DNA of 64,000 bases from Prorocentrum cordatum (taxonomy: Eukaryota; Sar; Dinophyceae; Prorocentrales; Prorocentraceae), in NCBI GenBank assembly GCA_963575745.1, contig CAUYUJ010019927.1, forward strand, positions 1-64,000. Reading direction: 5' to 3'. Shown here one piece after another: positions 9,842-21,905 of the stretch (position 1 is its first letter; each line of letters begins with the position of its first letter). The notes under the pieces were generated by a model. The model saw only the letters and a list, made by a program, of their open reading frames with translations, was not told the origin of the DNA and made no database searches. The position numbers were made by a program, and so were the translations under genes.

Positions 9842-10796
9842 TCTGCTGCATGCAGCTGGTTCTGGCCTCGGCGCCAGGCGCAAGGCATGTCCTGCAACGA
9901 GCCAGCAAGGCTGATGCGCTCAATGTGGCGCCAGCGCGGGGTCGCGGCCGTTGGCGGTAGCCTCAGACCTTGTCGTGTCGCTCGAGCGCGAACTGAATCC
10001 CGAGTACAACCAGCCATTGGCATCAATAGTGGCATGTGGAGGGAGAACGCACATGTAAAGGGTTGGGACGATAAGATCTGTTTGGAAAGAACTGATGTGG
10101 CTATCCGACACGGTTGGGGACAGCTGGGCAGCTGGTGTGGCTGTCCAACACGGGATTACTATTGACACAAGCACAGCGGGATCCTCAGGAGGCGAAAGGG
10201 CGGCGGCGACACGAAGTATGTTACTGTTCGAGCAGGAGCATGAGGAGGCGGAGAACGAGGGGGAGGTGGTGAAGATGGAGGTGGAACAATATGGAACGAT
10301 TGGCTAAGTAAAAGAGAGTGCGAGTGGAGGTGGATGTGGAGGGGCAAGGGAGGAGGAAGGAGGGAGGAGGATAACCTGTTGAACTTTATGACCAAACACA
10401 GGGTCGTGCAGGGGAAGGGGGGAAGGAGGGGCAGAGACGAAACGCGATCCCCGCACGGGAGTGCCTCGACACGGGCAGGACCCGAGCCGAGCCACTACCA
10501 GACCTGACGCAACCAATCCATCCGCCCCCCCAGAGAGGGGTACAGGACCAGCTCCAGAGGCGACGGACCACTCTCGCCACTCTGCGAAGGGAGGAAGAGG
10601 GAAGGAAGAGGGAGGAAAAGGAGGAGGGAAGAGACAGGAAGGAGGAAGAGGAGGAGGAGGGAGGCAGGAAGGAGGAATCCGCTCCTCCTCGATCCACAGG
10701 ACAATCTTGCAGTAGGCCTGCCGGCAACCGCGGACGGTGGCAAGCAACGGAGGCAAGGAGGCTATGACGGGCCCTCACCCCTCGCCCTCCCGCATC
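9842..10796. other. No gene recognised; GGA-rich patch
   Basis: Mostly unique sequence with a GGAGG/GAAG-rich purine patch at about 10575-10680. No reading frame shows a recognisable domain. Confidence 0.45.
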
Positions 10797-10992
10797 CACT
10801 CTGCGACCACTTGCGAACCCTACCCCTGGCGGTCCATTCGGCGCTGGGGCATCGGAGCTCCCAGCTGGGGCTTCCTCGGCTGCACCAGCTGGGGGTTCCT
10901 CGGCTGCAAACATCCTTCGAAGTCTGAACCCCAGCCAATGTTTCAGAAACTTGACCTGCAGGGGTAGGGTTCACGTGTGGTTGCCAACAGTG
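10797..10992. mobile_element. Foldback element sharing TIR core with the 20.85-kb element
   Basis: Inverted arms at 10797-10829 and 10959-10992 match as CCAC-TTGCGAACCCTACCCCTG against the complement of CAGGGGTAGGGTTCACGTGTGG. The centre contains two 24-bp direct copies starting AGCTGGGG (about 10863-10910). The core GCGAACCCTACCCC is identical to the terminal core of the palindromic element at 20853-21007, so the two are probably members of one non-autonomous family. No open frame of its own. Confidence 0.7.
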
Positions 10993-11560
10993 GAGGCCAG
11001 TCCACAAGAAACCTTCCACAAGATACCCAACACTGAGACCCCAGGACGTCGATTGATTTTTGGCGTGGGAACGCCAAGTTGTCCATCGCAAAATCATCAA
11101 AACAAAAAAACAGGGCACCCTGGAGGCGAGCAGGGTGTTTCTTGGCATGGGTCTCCAAGGTATCCAAGATGATGATGAAGAAGATGAAGAAGAGGGAGAT
11201 AAAAAAACAGCATAAATACAAACTTTCGACGGTCCGTGCGGATTTCGGACCTGCGCCAGACCCCCGCACCCTGGCGCGCGGAGCGCGACGGGGCGGAGCC
11301 GCAGGCGCCGCCAGGGGGCCCCGCACTGACCGTCGAAGGTTCATGATTATGCCGTTTCTCCCCCAAACAGAGCTTGCACTTGGGCCTCGCCACTTCTTAC
11401 TAAGGAGCTGGGCCGGTTTGACGGTCTGGCGGCTGTTGACGCCGTCGCCGCCCCGTGGCCGCGCTTCGTCGCCGCCAGTCGTCTGGGCCAGTGTGTCGAC
11501 GATCTGACGGCTCTGTTGTCACTGTCGCCGCCCCGTCGCCGCCTCGTCGCGGCCTACAGA

Positions 11561-11878
11561 ATTGCACAGGACAGATTGCACCACATGGATTGCACCACAT
11601 GGATTGCACCACGTGGGTTGCACCACATCGGTTGCATCGCATAGATCGCAACACACTTACATTGCACAACAAGCGAACCGAATGGAGTGCACCACCTAGA
11701 TCGCACAACATGTGTTCCACCACACAGATCGCACCGCATGGACTGCACAACATAGATAGCACCACATCTATTGCACCGCATGTATTCCACCACATAGGCT
11801 GTACCACATAAGTTGCACCACGTATGTTGCACATCACAGACTGCACATCATATATTGAAAACATTGATTGCACCGCAT
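11561..11878 (+). repeat. 14-bp minisatellite, left arm of an inverted pair
   Basis: Units follow TTGCACCACATGGA with many substitutions (for example TTGCACCACATCGG), about 22 units. The reverse complement of the same unit forms a second array at 12149-12403. Confidence 0.85.
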
Positions 11879-12148
11879 ATGGTTTGTTTTCTTTCTAACC
11901 AGATATGTACCACATGATTCCTCCTTTCTACAAGGGAAATTAAATCTACCACACTCCCGAGGCCAGGGTCATCGATCCACCCTGCAAATGTGTAAGTTAC
12001 ACATGATTATGCCCCATCGTTCACTCTGAACATGAATTCAGACCATCCCAGCCATGCCAAGTTCGACAGCCCCCACCATCAGTTTCAACAAATAGCATGC
12101 GCGCACAAATGCTTGCCAGCGTGGACCCCCAACACTGTGTTCCTAGCA

Positions 12149-12403
12149 AGCTATGGTGTGTAATATGTTGTGCAATCGATGTTGTGCAATCAGGCCTGCG
12201 CAACCTATGGTGTGCAATCTACGTGGTGGAATATACGTGGTGCAATTTATGTTGTACACCCTATGTGGTGTAATACATGTTGCGCAGTCCACGTGGTGCA
12301 ATATATGCGAGACAATATACGTTGTGCAAGCTATGTGGTGCAGTGGTGCATCTATGCGCTGCAATCTTTGTGGTGCAATATGTGTGGTGCACTTGTGATG
12401 CAA
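12149..12403 (-). repeat. 14-bp minisatellite, right (inverted) arm
   Basis: Units such as TGTGGTGCAATCTA are the reverse complement of the left array. The 270-bp sequence between the arrays (11879-12148) is unique and AT-richer. The pair could fold into an imperfect stem of about 250 bp. Confidence 0.8.
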
Positions 12404-12610
12404 TTGGCTTTGACTCCCCCGAGCGTGACCACCTCCCACGCTCGCGCAAGCATCCCACCGACCCACCCGCAACCTGGTTTGCAAAACCCATGCAGCGGCG
12501 ATTGCGATGGCTGTGCGGCGTTGGCTGGTGCATCGCTGCAGCCGCGCCAGCGCGACGCGCGCGAATGGCCCGCATGGTATTATTTGACAGGGGCAGTGCC
12601 CCCCACCCCA

Positions 12611-12994
12611 GAGCAAACGCGCAAGGGCGTTCGAATCGAATGATTTCCAAATGCGCGCGCGAGAGGCACGTTTGGTAGAATGTGGTAAAAGGGATTTAAC
12701 CTCCCCCCTCCCCCCCGAAAAAAAAACTGATGGAATTCATCAAGAAGCTGCACGAGCGCAAGCGCGGGATTTTTGAAAGTCATGTTACGAAACCGTTTGT
12801 TGTCGTATATGTGTTCGGGGCACTCGGTTTTGAAATCTTTACCAAACCTAAGGTTTGTGAAGATTCTGGCATGCGCGCGCGACGACGCGCGCGTGTGCAC
12901 GCCGTCCCATTTGTGCGAGGGATTATTGCGACTGCACGCGCGCAAGGGCATTCGAATGATTTCGACATGCGCGTGCGAGAGGCACGTTAGGCCG
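12611..12994. repeat. ~65-bp direct repeat, two separated copies
   Basis: Copies at 12611-12678 and 12930-12994 share GCGCAAGGGC, ATTCGAATGATTT and the CGAGAGGCACGTT end. They are 250 bp apart; a poly-A run at 12717-12726 lies between them. Confidence 0.7.
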
Positions 12995-13403
12995 CGTGTG
13001 ATGAAAATGCAGCGTCTGGCGACGTATAAACAGATCTCGCTGGCATCCACCCACGCCGATCCTGGTCAGGCCCATCCCTGACCGACAATGGCTATATACA
13101 CCCTCCTCGCCTTGCCAGGTTGGCGTCTACGCCATTCCTGGACCCAGGATTAGCTTGGTTTGGATCGGTGTTCGAATGCTGCTGGTGTCCCAAGAGAACC
13201 CGTCACAGCGTTTTCGGCGGTGTGTGGAGGTGGAGGTGGACACAGGGAGAGGGCTGCCTGAGAGTTCAACAGAGCCAACTCTGCTCTTTCTCGCGTGGGC
13301 CGCGTGGCATCCAAGAGAAGGACGAGGAGCAAGGGAAGGTGGAGGGTGACGAGAAGGTGGAAGAGGAGGGCGGAGGTGAAGATGGACGTAGAGGTGTAAG
13401 AGG

Positions 13404-13748
13404 ATGTGGAGGAGGAGGGGAGGAGGGAGGAGGAGGAGGAGGAGGAAGAAGCGGAGGAAAAGCACGAGGAGATAGAGCAAGATGAGGTAGAGGCGGTGGA
13501 GGAGGCGGAGAAGCTTGACCCTCCGACCAACGCGAAAGGGGGGGGGGGGAGCGGCTGGTGGCTGCCGAGCTCGCGCCGGGCCTGGCCGCTGAGGTGCGCC
13601 GAGCCAAGGTCGGGATAGCTGAGGGCCTGGGAGCTCCCCCCGCTCAGTGTCCCTCCCTCGCTCCCTTCCTCTCCCTCCCACCCCCTCCCTCCATCCCCCT
13701 CCGTCTCCCCCTTCCTCTCTCCCTCTCTCTCTCTTTCTCTCTTTTTTT

Positions 13749-13779
<31 letters not shown>

Positions 13780-14118
13780 GGTATTTTGTTTTTCTCTCTC
13801 TCTCTCTCTCCCTCCTTGTCTCCCTCTCGCTCTCTCTCTCCCTCTCTCCCGCGCGCGTCCCCCCATATCTTTCTCTCCCTCCCTCTCCCCCTTCTCTCGG
13901 CAAAGGGGGGGGGGGGGCACCCGGGGGGGCCCCGCCCCTGTCACGCAGGAGCACCCGTGGGCACCCGGGCCACGCCGCAGCCGCCGCCCGCGCCAGGCCC
14001 CCCCACTCGAGGCCAGACCCGGCGGCACTCCCAGCCAACCTCGCGGGGCAGAGGCGTCTGCGGGCGCACGGCGGGATCCCGGTCCTGGCCCTGCGTGATG
14101 CAGCTGCCCCTCCATCCT

Positions 14119-14164
<46 letters not shown>

Positions 14165-14256
14165 GCACTCGCTCGTTCTCTCTCTCTCTCTCTCTTTCTC
14201 TCTCTTTCCCGCACTCGCTCGCTGCACTCGCTCTCTTTTTCTCTCTCTCTCTCTCT

Positions 14257-14333
<77 letters not shown>

Positions 14334-14335
14334 CA
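13404..14335. repeat. GGA-rich and (CT)n microsatellite region
   Basis: GGAGGA tracts (13404-13460) are followed by long (CT)n/(TC)n runs at 13720-13870 and 14120-14332. A GC-rich patch with homopolymer G and C (13905-14090) separates them. Long Leu/Ser or Arg/Glu frames here are repeat artefacts. Confidence 0.9.
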
Positions 14336-14340
14336 CCCAT

Positions 14341-15165
14341 GCCGTCACACACCCCACACGTTTCGTGCCCCCATAGGGAGCTCCACCGAAGACCCAAATT
14401 GATACACCACCGCACCCATGTCGGCACGCCCCTCACACGGTTCGTGGCCCCAGAGGGAGCTCCACCGAAGGCCCCAATGGCCGCGCTCGAATGAAACAAC
14501 CGCACCCATTTCGGCACACCCACACTGCGTGGCCCCATTGGGAGCTCCACCGAAGGCCCCAATGGCTGCGCTCGCATGACACCACCGCACCCATGTCGGC
14601 ACACCCCTCACACGCTTCGTGGCTCCATAAAAAGCTCCACCGAAGGCCCCAGTAGCTGCGCTCACATGACACCACCGCACCAACTTCGGCACATGGCTCA
14701 CACGTTTCGTGGCCCCACATGGAGTTCCACCGAAGGCCCCCATGGCTGCGCTCGCATGACACCACCGCACCCATTTCGGCACAACCCTCACACGCTTCGT
14801 GGCCCCATAGGAAGCTCCACCGAAGGCCCCAGTGGCTGCGCTCGCACGACACCACCGCACCCATTTCGGCACCCACGTGGAGCTCGACCGAAGACCCCAA
14901 TGGCAGCGTTCGCATGACAACCACCGCACCAATTTCGGCACACGGCTCACACGTTTCGTGGCCTCATGGGGAGCTCCACCGAAAGCCCCAAGTTGCTGCG
15001 CTCGTTTGACACCACCGCGCCCATTTCGGCACACCCCTCTCACGCTTCGTGGCCCCATGGGGAGCTCCACTGAAAGCCCCAGTGGCTGCGCTCGCACGAC
15101 ACCACCGCGCCCATGTCGGCACACCCCTCACACGTTTCGTGCTCCATAAGGAGCTCCACTGAAGA
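14341..15165 (+). repeat. 90-bp tandem repeat, about 9 copies
   Basis: Starts of ACCACCGCACCC recur near 14405, 14581, 14671, 14761, 14851, 15011 and 15101, with a shortened copy near 14921. Conserved words are TTTCGGCACAC, CACACGTTTCGTGGCCCC and AGCTCCACCGAAGGCCCC. About 1.5 diverged copies of the same family lie 12 kb away at 27540-27675. Confidence 0.9.
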
Positions 15166-15169
15166 CGAT

Positions 15170-15900
15170 ATCAACAACCGCGCTACTCGACTGCATATGG
15201 TTCAGTCCTTTGCCAGGATAATTTGTTGGTCGCGCAGTACCGAGGAGGATGGGACTGGCATGGAGCAACGAGGAAGGACCACTGAGGAGGGAGGGGCGAT
15301 ATGAGGGAGTAGGGGAGGAGGGAGGAGCAATGAGGATGGCGGAAGCAGAAGAAGAAGAAGAAGAAGAAGAAGCGGTCTGCTGACCGGCCGCGGCGGGCCG
15401 GGCCCCTGACGGCACGCGGAAGCGCGCCTGGGCAGACCGAGTGAGACTGGCAATCAGACAGACAAGCCGCGCACCAGGCGGCGCGCGGGCGTGAACACAT
15501 GTGGAGAATACAGCGTTCTCTCATTCGGATAACAGGACAGGCCGACAAAGAGAACGCGGGCAAGGCAAGGAACAGGGGCCGACGGGAAAGCGAGGAGCCG
15601 AGGAGCGAGAGGGGGAGGGGGCGAGGAGGGGCGACAGGACAGGACAGAACAGGCCGACAGACGGACAGACGAGGAGACGGGGAAGGGAAGGGAAGCCAAG
15701 CGAAGAGACGGAGGGAGAGCACACAAGGCACAAGGGCAAGGAAACACAAGGGCAAAGGGGGGAGGAGACGGAGAGGGGGAGGAGGGAGGAGGAGCCGAGA
15801 GCCAGAGACAGGACAAGGCAGGAAGAAAGGACACACAAGACCAGCTGGCTGGGCGCACAAGTGGCACTAACGGAAGACTTGCTGCAATCCTGGATTTGCC
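15170..15900. other. No gene recognised
   Basis: Contains a short (GAA)n run at 15347-15373 and purine-rich sequence (GGAG/ACAGG). It may include the 3' flank of the LINE fragment to the right. No supported coding region. Confidence 0.45.
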
Positions 15901-15929
15901 ATGTTGCTTGTTTGTGGCAATACGAATGA

Positions 15930-17035
15930 GATGTTTATATAATCAGAGACCGGCGACCGGAGTCTCAAAGGTCGTCCGCCCAGCGCTGGCACGGTCTCCC
16001 TGGGCGCCTGCATGCCCGCGTCCTGAACCATGGGGCCCAGTGCAGCAGCCGCGTGTTCCATTTTCCCAGCGTGCAGGAATCTGCGTTGAAGGCGAATCTA
16101 AATTTCCTGCTCGTCTGTGTCGCAACCCAGTCGTCCAATCCTCGCTGGCGGGCTTTCTGCTCGCACAAGCGGGTGGATCTTCTGATGTAGTCAACCCACC
16201 CCTCCTCGCTCCAGCGCGGGATCTGGAAGATTTTCCTGAGCATTTTGCGCCATGTTCCTCGCAGAATACGACGATGCTCAACTTCATCGTCCAGCACGAA
16301 CTCCCATATAAGGCGGTCGAAGTCACGACTGAATCAAATAGCTTCAGTCTCGCAGATGATGGGCACTTCCTTGAGCACAGAGCATAGCGGAACTTGGCAA
16401 ACGCTATCCATGCAGTGGACATGCGATTTGAAATTTCTGCTCCATGATAATCCTCCAGACGGATGACTCGGCCCAGATACTTCTCGGACCCGCCCGGCGG
16501 AATGATCTCTACCTGGGATCCACCAACAAGGCACAGAGCTGCCCGCGTAGCCCGGGCGGTTCGTCAGGATCTTCGTCTTGCCGAGGTGGACGCGGAGCCC
16601 GCTCGTCTGGAGGTGGGACAACATTTTCGCAACGTCCTGTTTGCTTTGCGCAAACAGCAGCACGTCGTCTGCGAATCTGAGGTTTGTCAACGGCATCTCC
16701 TGGTCGTCTATGACGAAACCAAAAAATTGTCCGATGCGTCTCCGGTTGAGCCCGTGCCACTTAGTCTTGAGCGCTCTGAAGCAGGACTCCATAACTGCAA
16801 TGAATAGAAGTGCGCTCATCGGGTCCCCCTGCTTTACTCCCCTGGTCAAGCAGAAAGAGCGAGACTCCGCCCCAGCAGCAACAGTGGCAGTCTGATCGGC
16901 GTACAGTTTCCGAAGCAGTCCAATGTAGGAGTCCTCGATACCAAACTCGCGCAGGACATCCCACAACGCCACGTGCTCCACAGTGTCAAAAGCCTTCTCG
17001 AAATCGACAAGCCCCAACCACAAATCCTGATTCCA
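15930..17035 (-). pseudogene. LINE reverse transcriptase fragment, 5'-truncated
   Basis: Translation of the minus strand gives an RNA-directed DNA polymerase of the non-LTR type. RT motif A is at DFEKAFDTVEH (about 17005), motif B at RGVKQGDPMSALLF (about 16840), and the catalytic FADD box at LRFADDVLLFA (about 16667). Frame then breaks twice. A second segment (about 16470-16290) reads EKYLGRVIRLED, then RMSTAWIAFAKF and ALYGSSCWTM. A third frame continues with DDEVEHRRILR, PRWSEEGWVDYIRR and a GRPCQRWADDL end, which is the usual tail after the RT of these LINEs. Homology begins abruptly at about 17035 next to simple purine/pyrimidine sequence. A 5' truncation with no endonuclease region fits a dead target-primed insertion. 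Confidence 0.9.
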
Positions 17036-17519
17036 CGAGCAGAGGAGGAAGGGAAGCATAGGAGGCGGAAGCAAAGGAGGGAAAAGCAGGGAGGACGAGG
17101 ACAGGAGAAGCAAGGGGAGCATGAGGAAGACGGATGCTAGAGAGGCCGAGCCCAAGGAGGCGAGGGGGGCGGCAATGGAGAGAGGCAGCCCGTGACGCCC
17201 CGAGGGGGGGCGGTGGCGGGCGCGCGGGGTCAGAGGAGAGAGAGGGGGGCGCCTGTAGCTTCCTCTTTAGCGCCGCGGGCAGCTCGTCTCCGGGGACGCG
17301 GCGGTCCCCGGCGGGGGCCGCCGCCGCCGCCGCCCCGCCGCCTTCGGAGCCATAGAGCACCGAACGAACGACCGAACGAGGAGGAGCGACCGAATGGACA
17401 AACAGACGAGGAGGAGCGAATGAACGAAGCCTCCTGACTGGGAGGAGCAGCGAACGAACGAACGAAAGAACGAGGAGGAGCGAACGAACGAACGAACAGA
17501 CGAAGAGGAGCGGAATGGA

Positions 17520-18410
<891 letters not shown>

Positions 18411-18434
18411 GAGCAGCAGCAACAACAGCAAGCA

Positions 18435-18520
18435 GCTTGAGGCTGTTCGCTCCTATCTGCTCGCGTGCCACTCAACACGTATATCCAAAACCCTCGGCAC
18501 CCGCCCTCTTCGTCTTCGAT
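18435..18520. repeat. Dispersed ~85-bp segment following trinucleotide arrays
   Basis: Shares GTTCGCTC, TCTGCTCGCGTGCCA, CACGTATATCC, CCCTC and CCGCCCTCTTCGTCTTCGAT with 42664-42750 and 50279-50350. In all three places it directly follows a CAA/CTA/AAT microsatellite. It looks like the right end of a compound dispersed element whose left part is represented at 18770-19165. Confidence 0.75.
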
Positions 18521-18769
18521 CCTACCACCGTGGGATGCATCTTCCTCACCTGCCACGTGCATTTAGCGCAGCCCCTTTTTCAAAAAAACAAGGGAAGAGA
18601 GGACGGAGGACGAATGGAAGGGGGAGGGAGGAGGATGGAGCAAGAGAGAAATCAGCAGGAGGGGGGCTGGGAGCAGAAAACACGCGGTAGAACCAGACGG
18701 GCAGATCGGGGGGGGCACACCCTGGCGGGCGGGTCGGGAAGGGCGGGCCCCGGCGGCCAGGTCGAGCAG

Positions 18770-19165
18770 GCGGGTTGCTGAAGCGTGAGCCCTGCATGAA
18801 TCGTGGGGGAGTCTCGAGTGACAGCGCGATTCCCAATGGAATCGTGAGAAAAGCCAAAGCGAAAAGCGTAATCCCTGAGTGTACAGGGCGCGGCGCCGAA
18901 ATCAAGTACACGGAAGTCCCACGCGAGAGCGCGACTCCTGCATAAGCTGTGAAGACGTCCCGAGCGAGAGCGCGATTTTGGAATAAATTGTGAGGATGTC
19001 TAAGGCTGGAGCCGTTGTTATTGTAGCCAGTGGGCCACGGGCCAAGTTGAGCACGAAGGCGTTCCCTAATATAAAACAGGGTGCGAGCCCAGAGGGGTGC
19101 ACTTCAATTGAAAAAACACCACATGTGCACCATTGGGGAGGGATCAACAACGATTATCAACAACA
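18770..19165 (+). repeat. Dispersed family (45-bp subrepeats plus GTGCGAGC tail)
   Basis: Subrepeats of about 45 bp carry GAGGATGTC, GCGAGAGCGCGATT and AATAAATTGTG. Then come GGAGCCGTTGTT, a purine-rich link, GGTGCGAGC, TTCAATTGAAAAAACAC and GGGATCAACAA leading into CAA repeats. Other copies are at 48000-48480 and 50880-51249 (continued at 58142), with a partial copy at 40560-40710. Copy order and the repeated CAA end suggest a non-autonomous mobile element. No coding capacity. Confidence 0.75.
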
Positions 19166-19179
19166 ACAGCATCAAGAGC

Positions 19180-20265
19180 AAACGGGCGATGCGCTGGTCC
19201 TGACACATGCGGCGAACTGCGGTGTCCAAAACCCGAGACCCAGAGCCTGAATACAGAAACCGAAGCCCGAAGCCAAAACACCGATCACCGAAAAAAATCC
19301 GAAATTGGAAAGCCGGAACAGATGAACCAATCAGAGCCGAAAAGCCCGAAGCCCGAATACCGAAGCCCGATGGCCGAGAAACAAGCGTAGAAAACTAAAC
19401 CCAGCTTGAAACCAGACGCAGTTCGAATGCCGAGCCAGAAAACCCAAGCCCCACAACCGAAACCCAATGTCGGCAAGGGGCGCTAGGCCGTTTGGCCTTA
19501 GCCTTTCCATCAAAATCCGTCACAGTCTTACTCGTATGAAGACCACCACGGTTGTCGATGCCTATATATATATGGTGTCGTTGATATCGTGATAAGCCCT
19601 GGTAGTGTCATGGTGGTGTGGCGTCGCTGGCGTCGTGTTGTGCCCGTGTGTTCCACTGCATTACAGATTGTTGATCGCGGGTGAGGTGCCACCTCGCCTG
19701 AGGAAAACGTGTGACCGTGTGTGCGTGTGCAAACGTGTGTCATATACCTGGGGGGCTACAGACTTGCCACGCGGCTTCACGACGAAGCAGATCACTTTGA
19801 GCGCAGCCCGCCACGGTGTCTCACGGCCGACTGGACACCCTCAGCGCGTGGCACAAGTGCGCGTGTGCGAGGTGTGCATGCGTGCGTGTGCGTGTGCCGC
19901 CCCCGACCCGCCATCCATGCCCGGGATGGTCATGGCTGCTGGCGGCTGCGGTGCCTGAAGTGGTCTCCGCGTGCTCGGCCGGGCGTAGACGCGCGCGCGC
20001 CTCACTGCTTTCCGACCCTGCGCCGCGTCGCCGCGCGCGGGGCGCGTAACGCCAAAGAAGCGTGCGTGTCTGCGTGTCCGCGTGCGACGGGCACCCTCAT
20101 GGCGGCACCCCGCCCTGCGCCCTGCCCGCCGCCGCCGCCCCTGGCCCGCCGGCGCCGGCGGCGCCGCCGCCCCCGCGGCGCTGCGCTGCCCGGCCACCGC
20201 CCCGCGAAGGCTCGGCGGCTCCCCGTCCTCTAGTGGCCCAGCCTCGGCCCGCCTGGGGCCACCAT
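19180..20265. other. No gene recognised; short AAAGCCCGAAG-type repeats
   Basis: Between 19220 and 19470 short words such as CCCGAAGCC and ATACCGAAGCC recur, a low-grade degenerate repeat. From 19500 to 20265 the sequence is unique and GC-rich with no recognisable domain. Confidence 0.45.
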
Positions 20266-20269
20266 CGAG

Positions 20270-20842
20270 CGGTGTGTGTGTGTGTGCGTGTGTGCGTGTG
20301 TGCGTGTGTGTGTGTGTTGTGTGTGTTGTGTGTGTTGTGTGTGTGTTGTGTGTGCTGTGTGTGTTGTGTGTGTTGTGTGTGTTGTGTGTTGTGTGTGTTG
20401 TGTGTTGTGTGTGTTGTGTGTGTTGTGTGTGTTGTGTGTTGTGTGTGTTGTGTGTTGTGTGTGTTGTGTGTGTTGTGTGTGTGTGTGTGTGTGTTGTGTG
20501 TGTTGTGTGTGTTGTGTGTGTTGTGTTTGTTGTGTGTGTTGTGTGTTGTGTGTGCGTTGTGTGTGTTGTGTGTGTTGTGTGTGCTGTGTGTTGTGTGTTG
20601 TGTGTGTTGTGTGTGTGTGTGTTGTGTGTGTGTGTGTGTGTGTGTGTTGTGTGTGTTGTGTGTGTTGTGTGTTGTGTGTGTGTGTGTGTGTGTGTTGTGT
20701 GTTGTGTGTGTTGTGTGTGTTGTGTGTGTTGTGTGTGTTGTGTGTGTTGTGTGTTGTGTGTGTTGTGTGTGCGTGTGTGTGTGTGCGTGTGCGTGTGCGT
20801 GTGCGTGTGCGTGTGCGTGTGCGTGTGCGTGTGCGTGTGCCT
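20270..20842 (+). repeat. GT-rich array, (TGTGTGTTG)n type
   Basis: About 570 bp of GT dinucleotides regularly broken by TTG, with a (GTGTGC)n end at 20770-20840. It runs up to 5 bp short of the target duplication of the palindromic element at 20853. Confidence 0.95.
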
Positions 20843-20846
20843 TGCC

Positions 20847-21013
20847 CTGCCCTAGGAGGCCACATGCGAACCCTACCCCACCACCCCACGATTGCTGGGG
20901 GGGGGAGGTGGGGTTCACTTCGCCCAGGAACTCCCGAGCGAAGGGAATACCAACTCCCCTCGTAGTTATCGTGGGGTGGTGGGGTAGGGTTCGCATGTGG
21001 CCTCCTACTGCCC
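20847..21013. mobile_element. MITE-like palindromic element with 40-bp perfect TIRs and 6-bp TSD
   Basis: The arms 20853-20892 and 20968-21007 are exact reverse complements over 40 bp, beginning TAGGAGGCCACATGCG. Pairing continues imperfectly inward (GGGGAGGTGGGGTTC against GGGGAGTTGGTATTC). The hexamer CTGCCC occurs directly outside both ends (20847-20852 and 21008-21013), as expected for a target-site duplication. There is no reading frame inside the 155 bp, so it depends on a transposase supplied elsewhere. Perfect arms imply recent insertion or conversion. The diverged element at 10797-10992 shares its GCGAACCCTACCCC terminal core. Confidence 0.88.
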
Positions 21014-21589
21014 CGCCCGCGACGCTCAGACGTGTGCGTCGCCTGCGCGTGCGACGGGAACCCTCGCGGCTGCACACGCGGGCCCTCGATTGGCCCCTCG
21101 GCACCCGAGGGCACCTGCCCGGCACTCTGCCTTGCACCGCGGCTGTCGCCTGCCAGCCTACGGCAGGCTCATGTCGTGCCGACTTCTGAACTGGTCTCTG
21201 ACACCGCGCGGCTCGTGCAAACTTGAACGATCGACCGTTTCCGAAACGTCGGAACGTTCAGCATCGACCGATTCCAGGTCGCCGGCGGCGGTCAACGTTG
21301 AACGCCCACCAGCGGCGGGGTCGCCGACGGTCGACACGACGCGAACCTACCGCACTCTGCCGCTTGCACGTGGCCGGCGCCTCCTCCACACAGGGGCACT
21401 GAGCAGCCCCTCTCCTCTTGAGCTTCGCGGAGGATGCACTTGCAGCAGGCTCCTCCCCGCTTGTGTTGGGAAACTGGCCGCTGCTAGCCCTCCAAACTGG
21501 AGCGAAATATGCCGCGTCAGGGTCGCAGCCCCTCTCTGCACTTGGCGGGAAGGGCCTCCAGCTTGCCGCTCCTCCACAGTGCTGGGTGG
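21014..21589. other. No gene recognised
   Basis: Unique GC-rich sequence. A row of CGACCG/CGTT words at 21220-21330 is noted, but no domain or RNA is recognised. Confidence 0.45.
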
Positions 21590-21905
21590 GGTCGGCGTCT
21601 CGGGGCCCTCTTGGGCCGTCTTGGGCGCCTCTTGAGCTGTCTTGGGGCGTTCCTCCCAGACATCCGGCCACTCCAAATTTTCCGATGCGTGGGTCCCAGA
21701 GGTCTGGACCACTTCCCTGGGGCCGGTTTTTCGTCTTGAGTCGTTGTTTGACGGTCCCGAGGCCCGGTGAGGGCCCCCAGGGGCCGAAAATAGCCCACAA
21801 ACCGACCCCTCCAATTCTTTGGAGCGTCGGATCTGTGCGTTGGGGCCCTCCTGGGCCGTCTTGAGGTCCTCTGGGGCCGTCTTGGGGCGTTCTTGGGAAC
21901 ATGTA
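21590..21905. repeat. Dispersed ~85-bp core family with inverted CCCAAGAGG blocks
   Basis: The core at 21701-21785 (GGTCTGGACC ... CCGGTTTTTCGTC ... TTTGACGG ... CCGAGGCCCGGTGAGG) recurs at about 30244-30325 and, inverted, at 57205-57290. Here it is bordered on both sides by CTTGGGCCGTCTTGG-type repeats, the reverse of the CCCAAGAGG family. A short direct repeat (CACTCCAAATTTTCCGATGCG and CCTCCAATTCTTTGGAGCG) flanks the core. Confidence 0.75.

Noticed and set aside
13127-14604. Long Arg/Glu-rich minus-strand frames
   Set aside because: Reverse translation of (CT)n tracts joined to the 90-bp repeat.
20062-21189. Long Cys/Val-rich and His/Thr-rich frames
   Set aside because: Direct translation of the GT-rich array; no non-repeat coding sequence.
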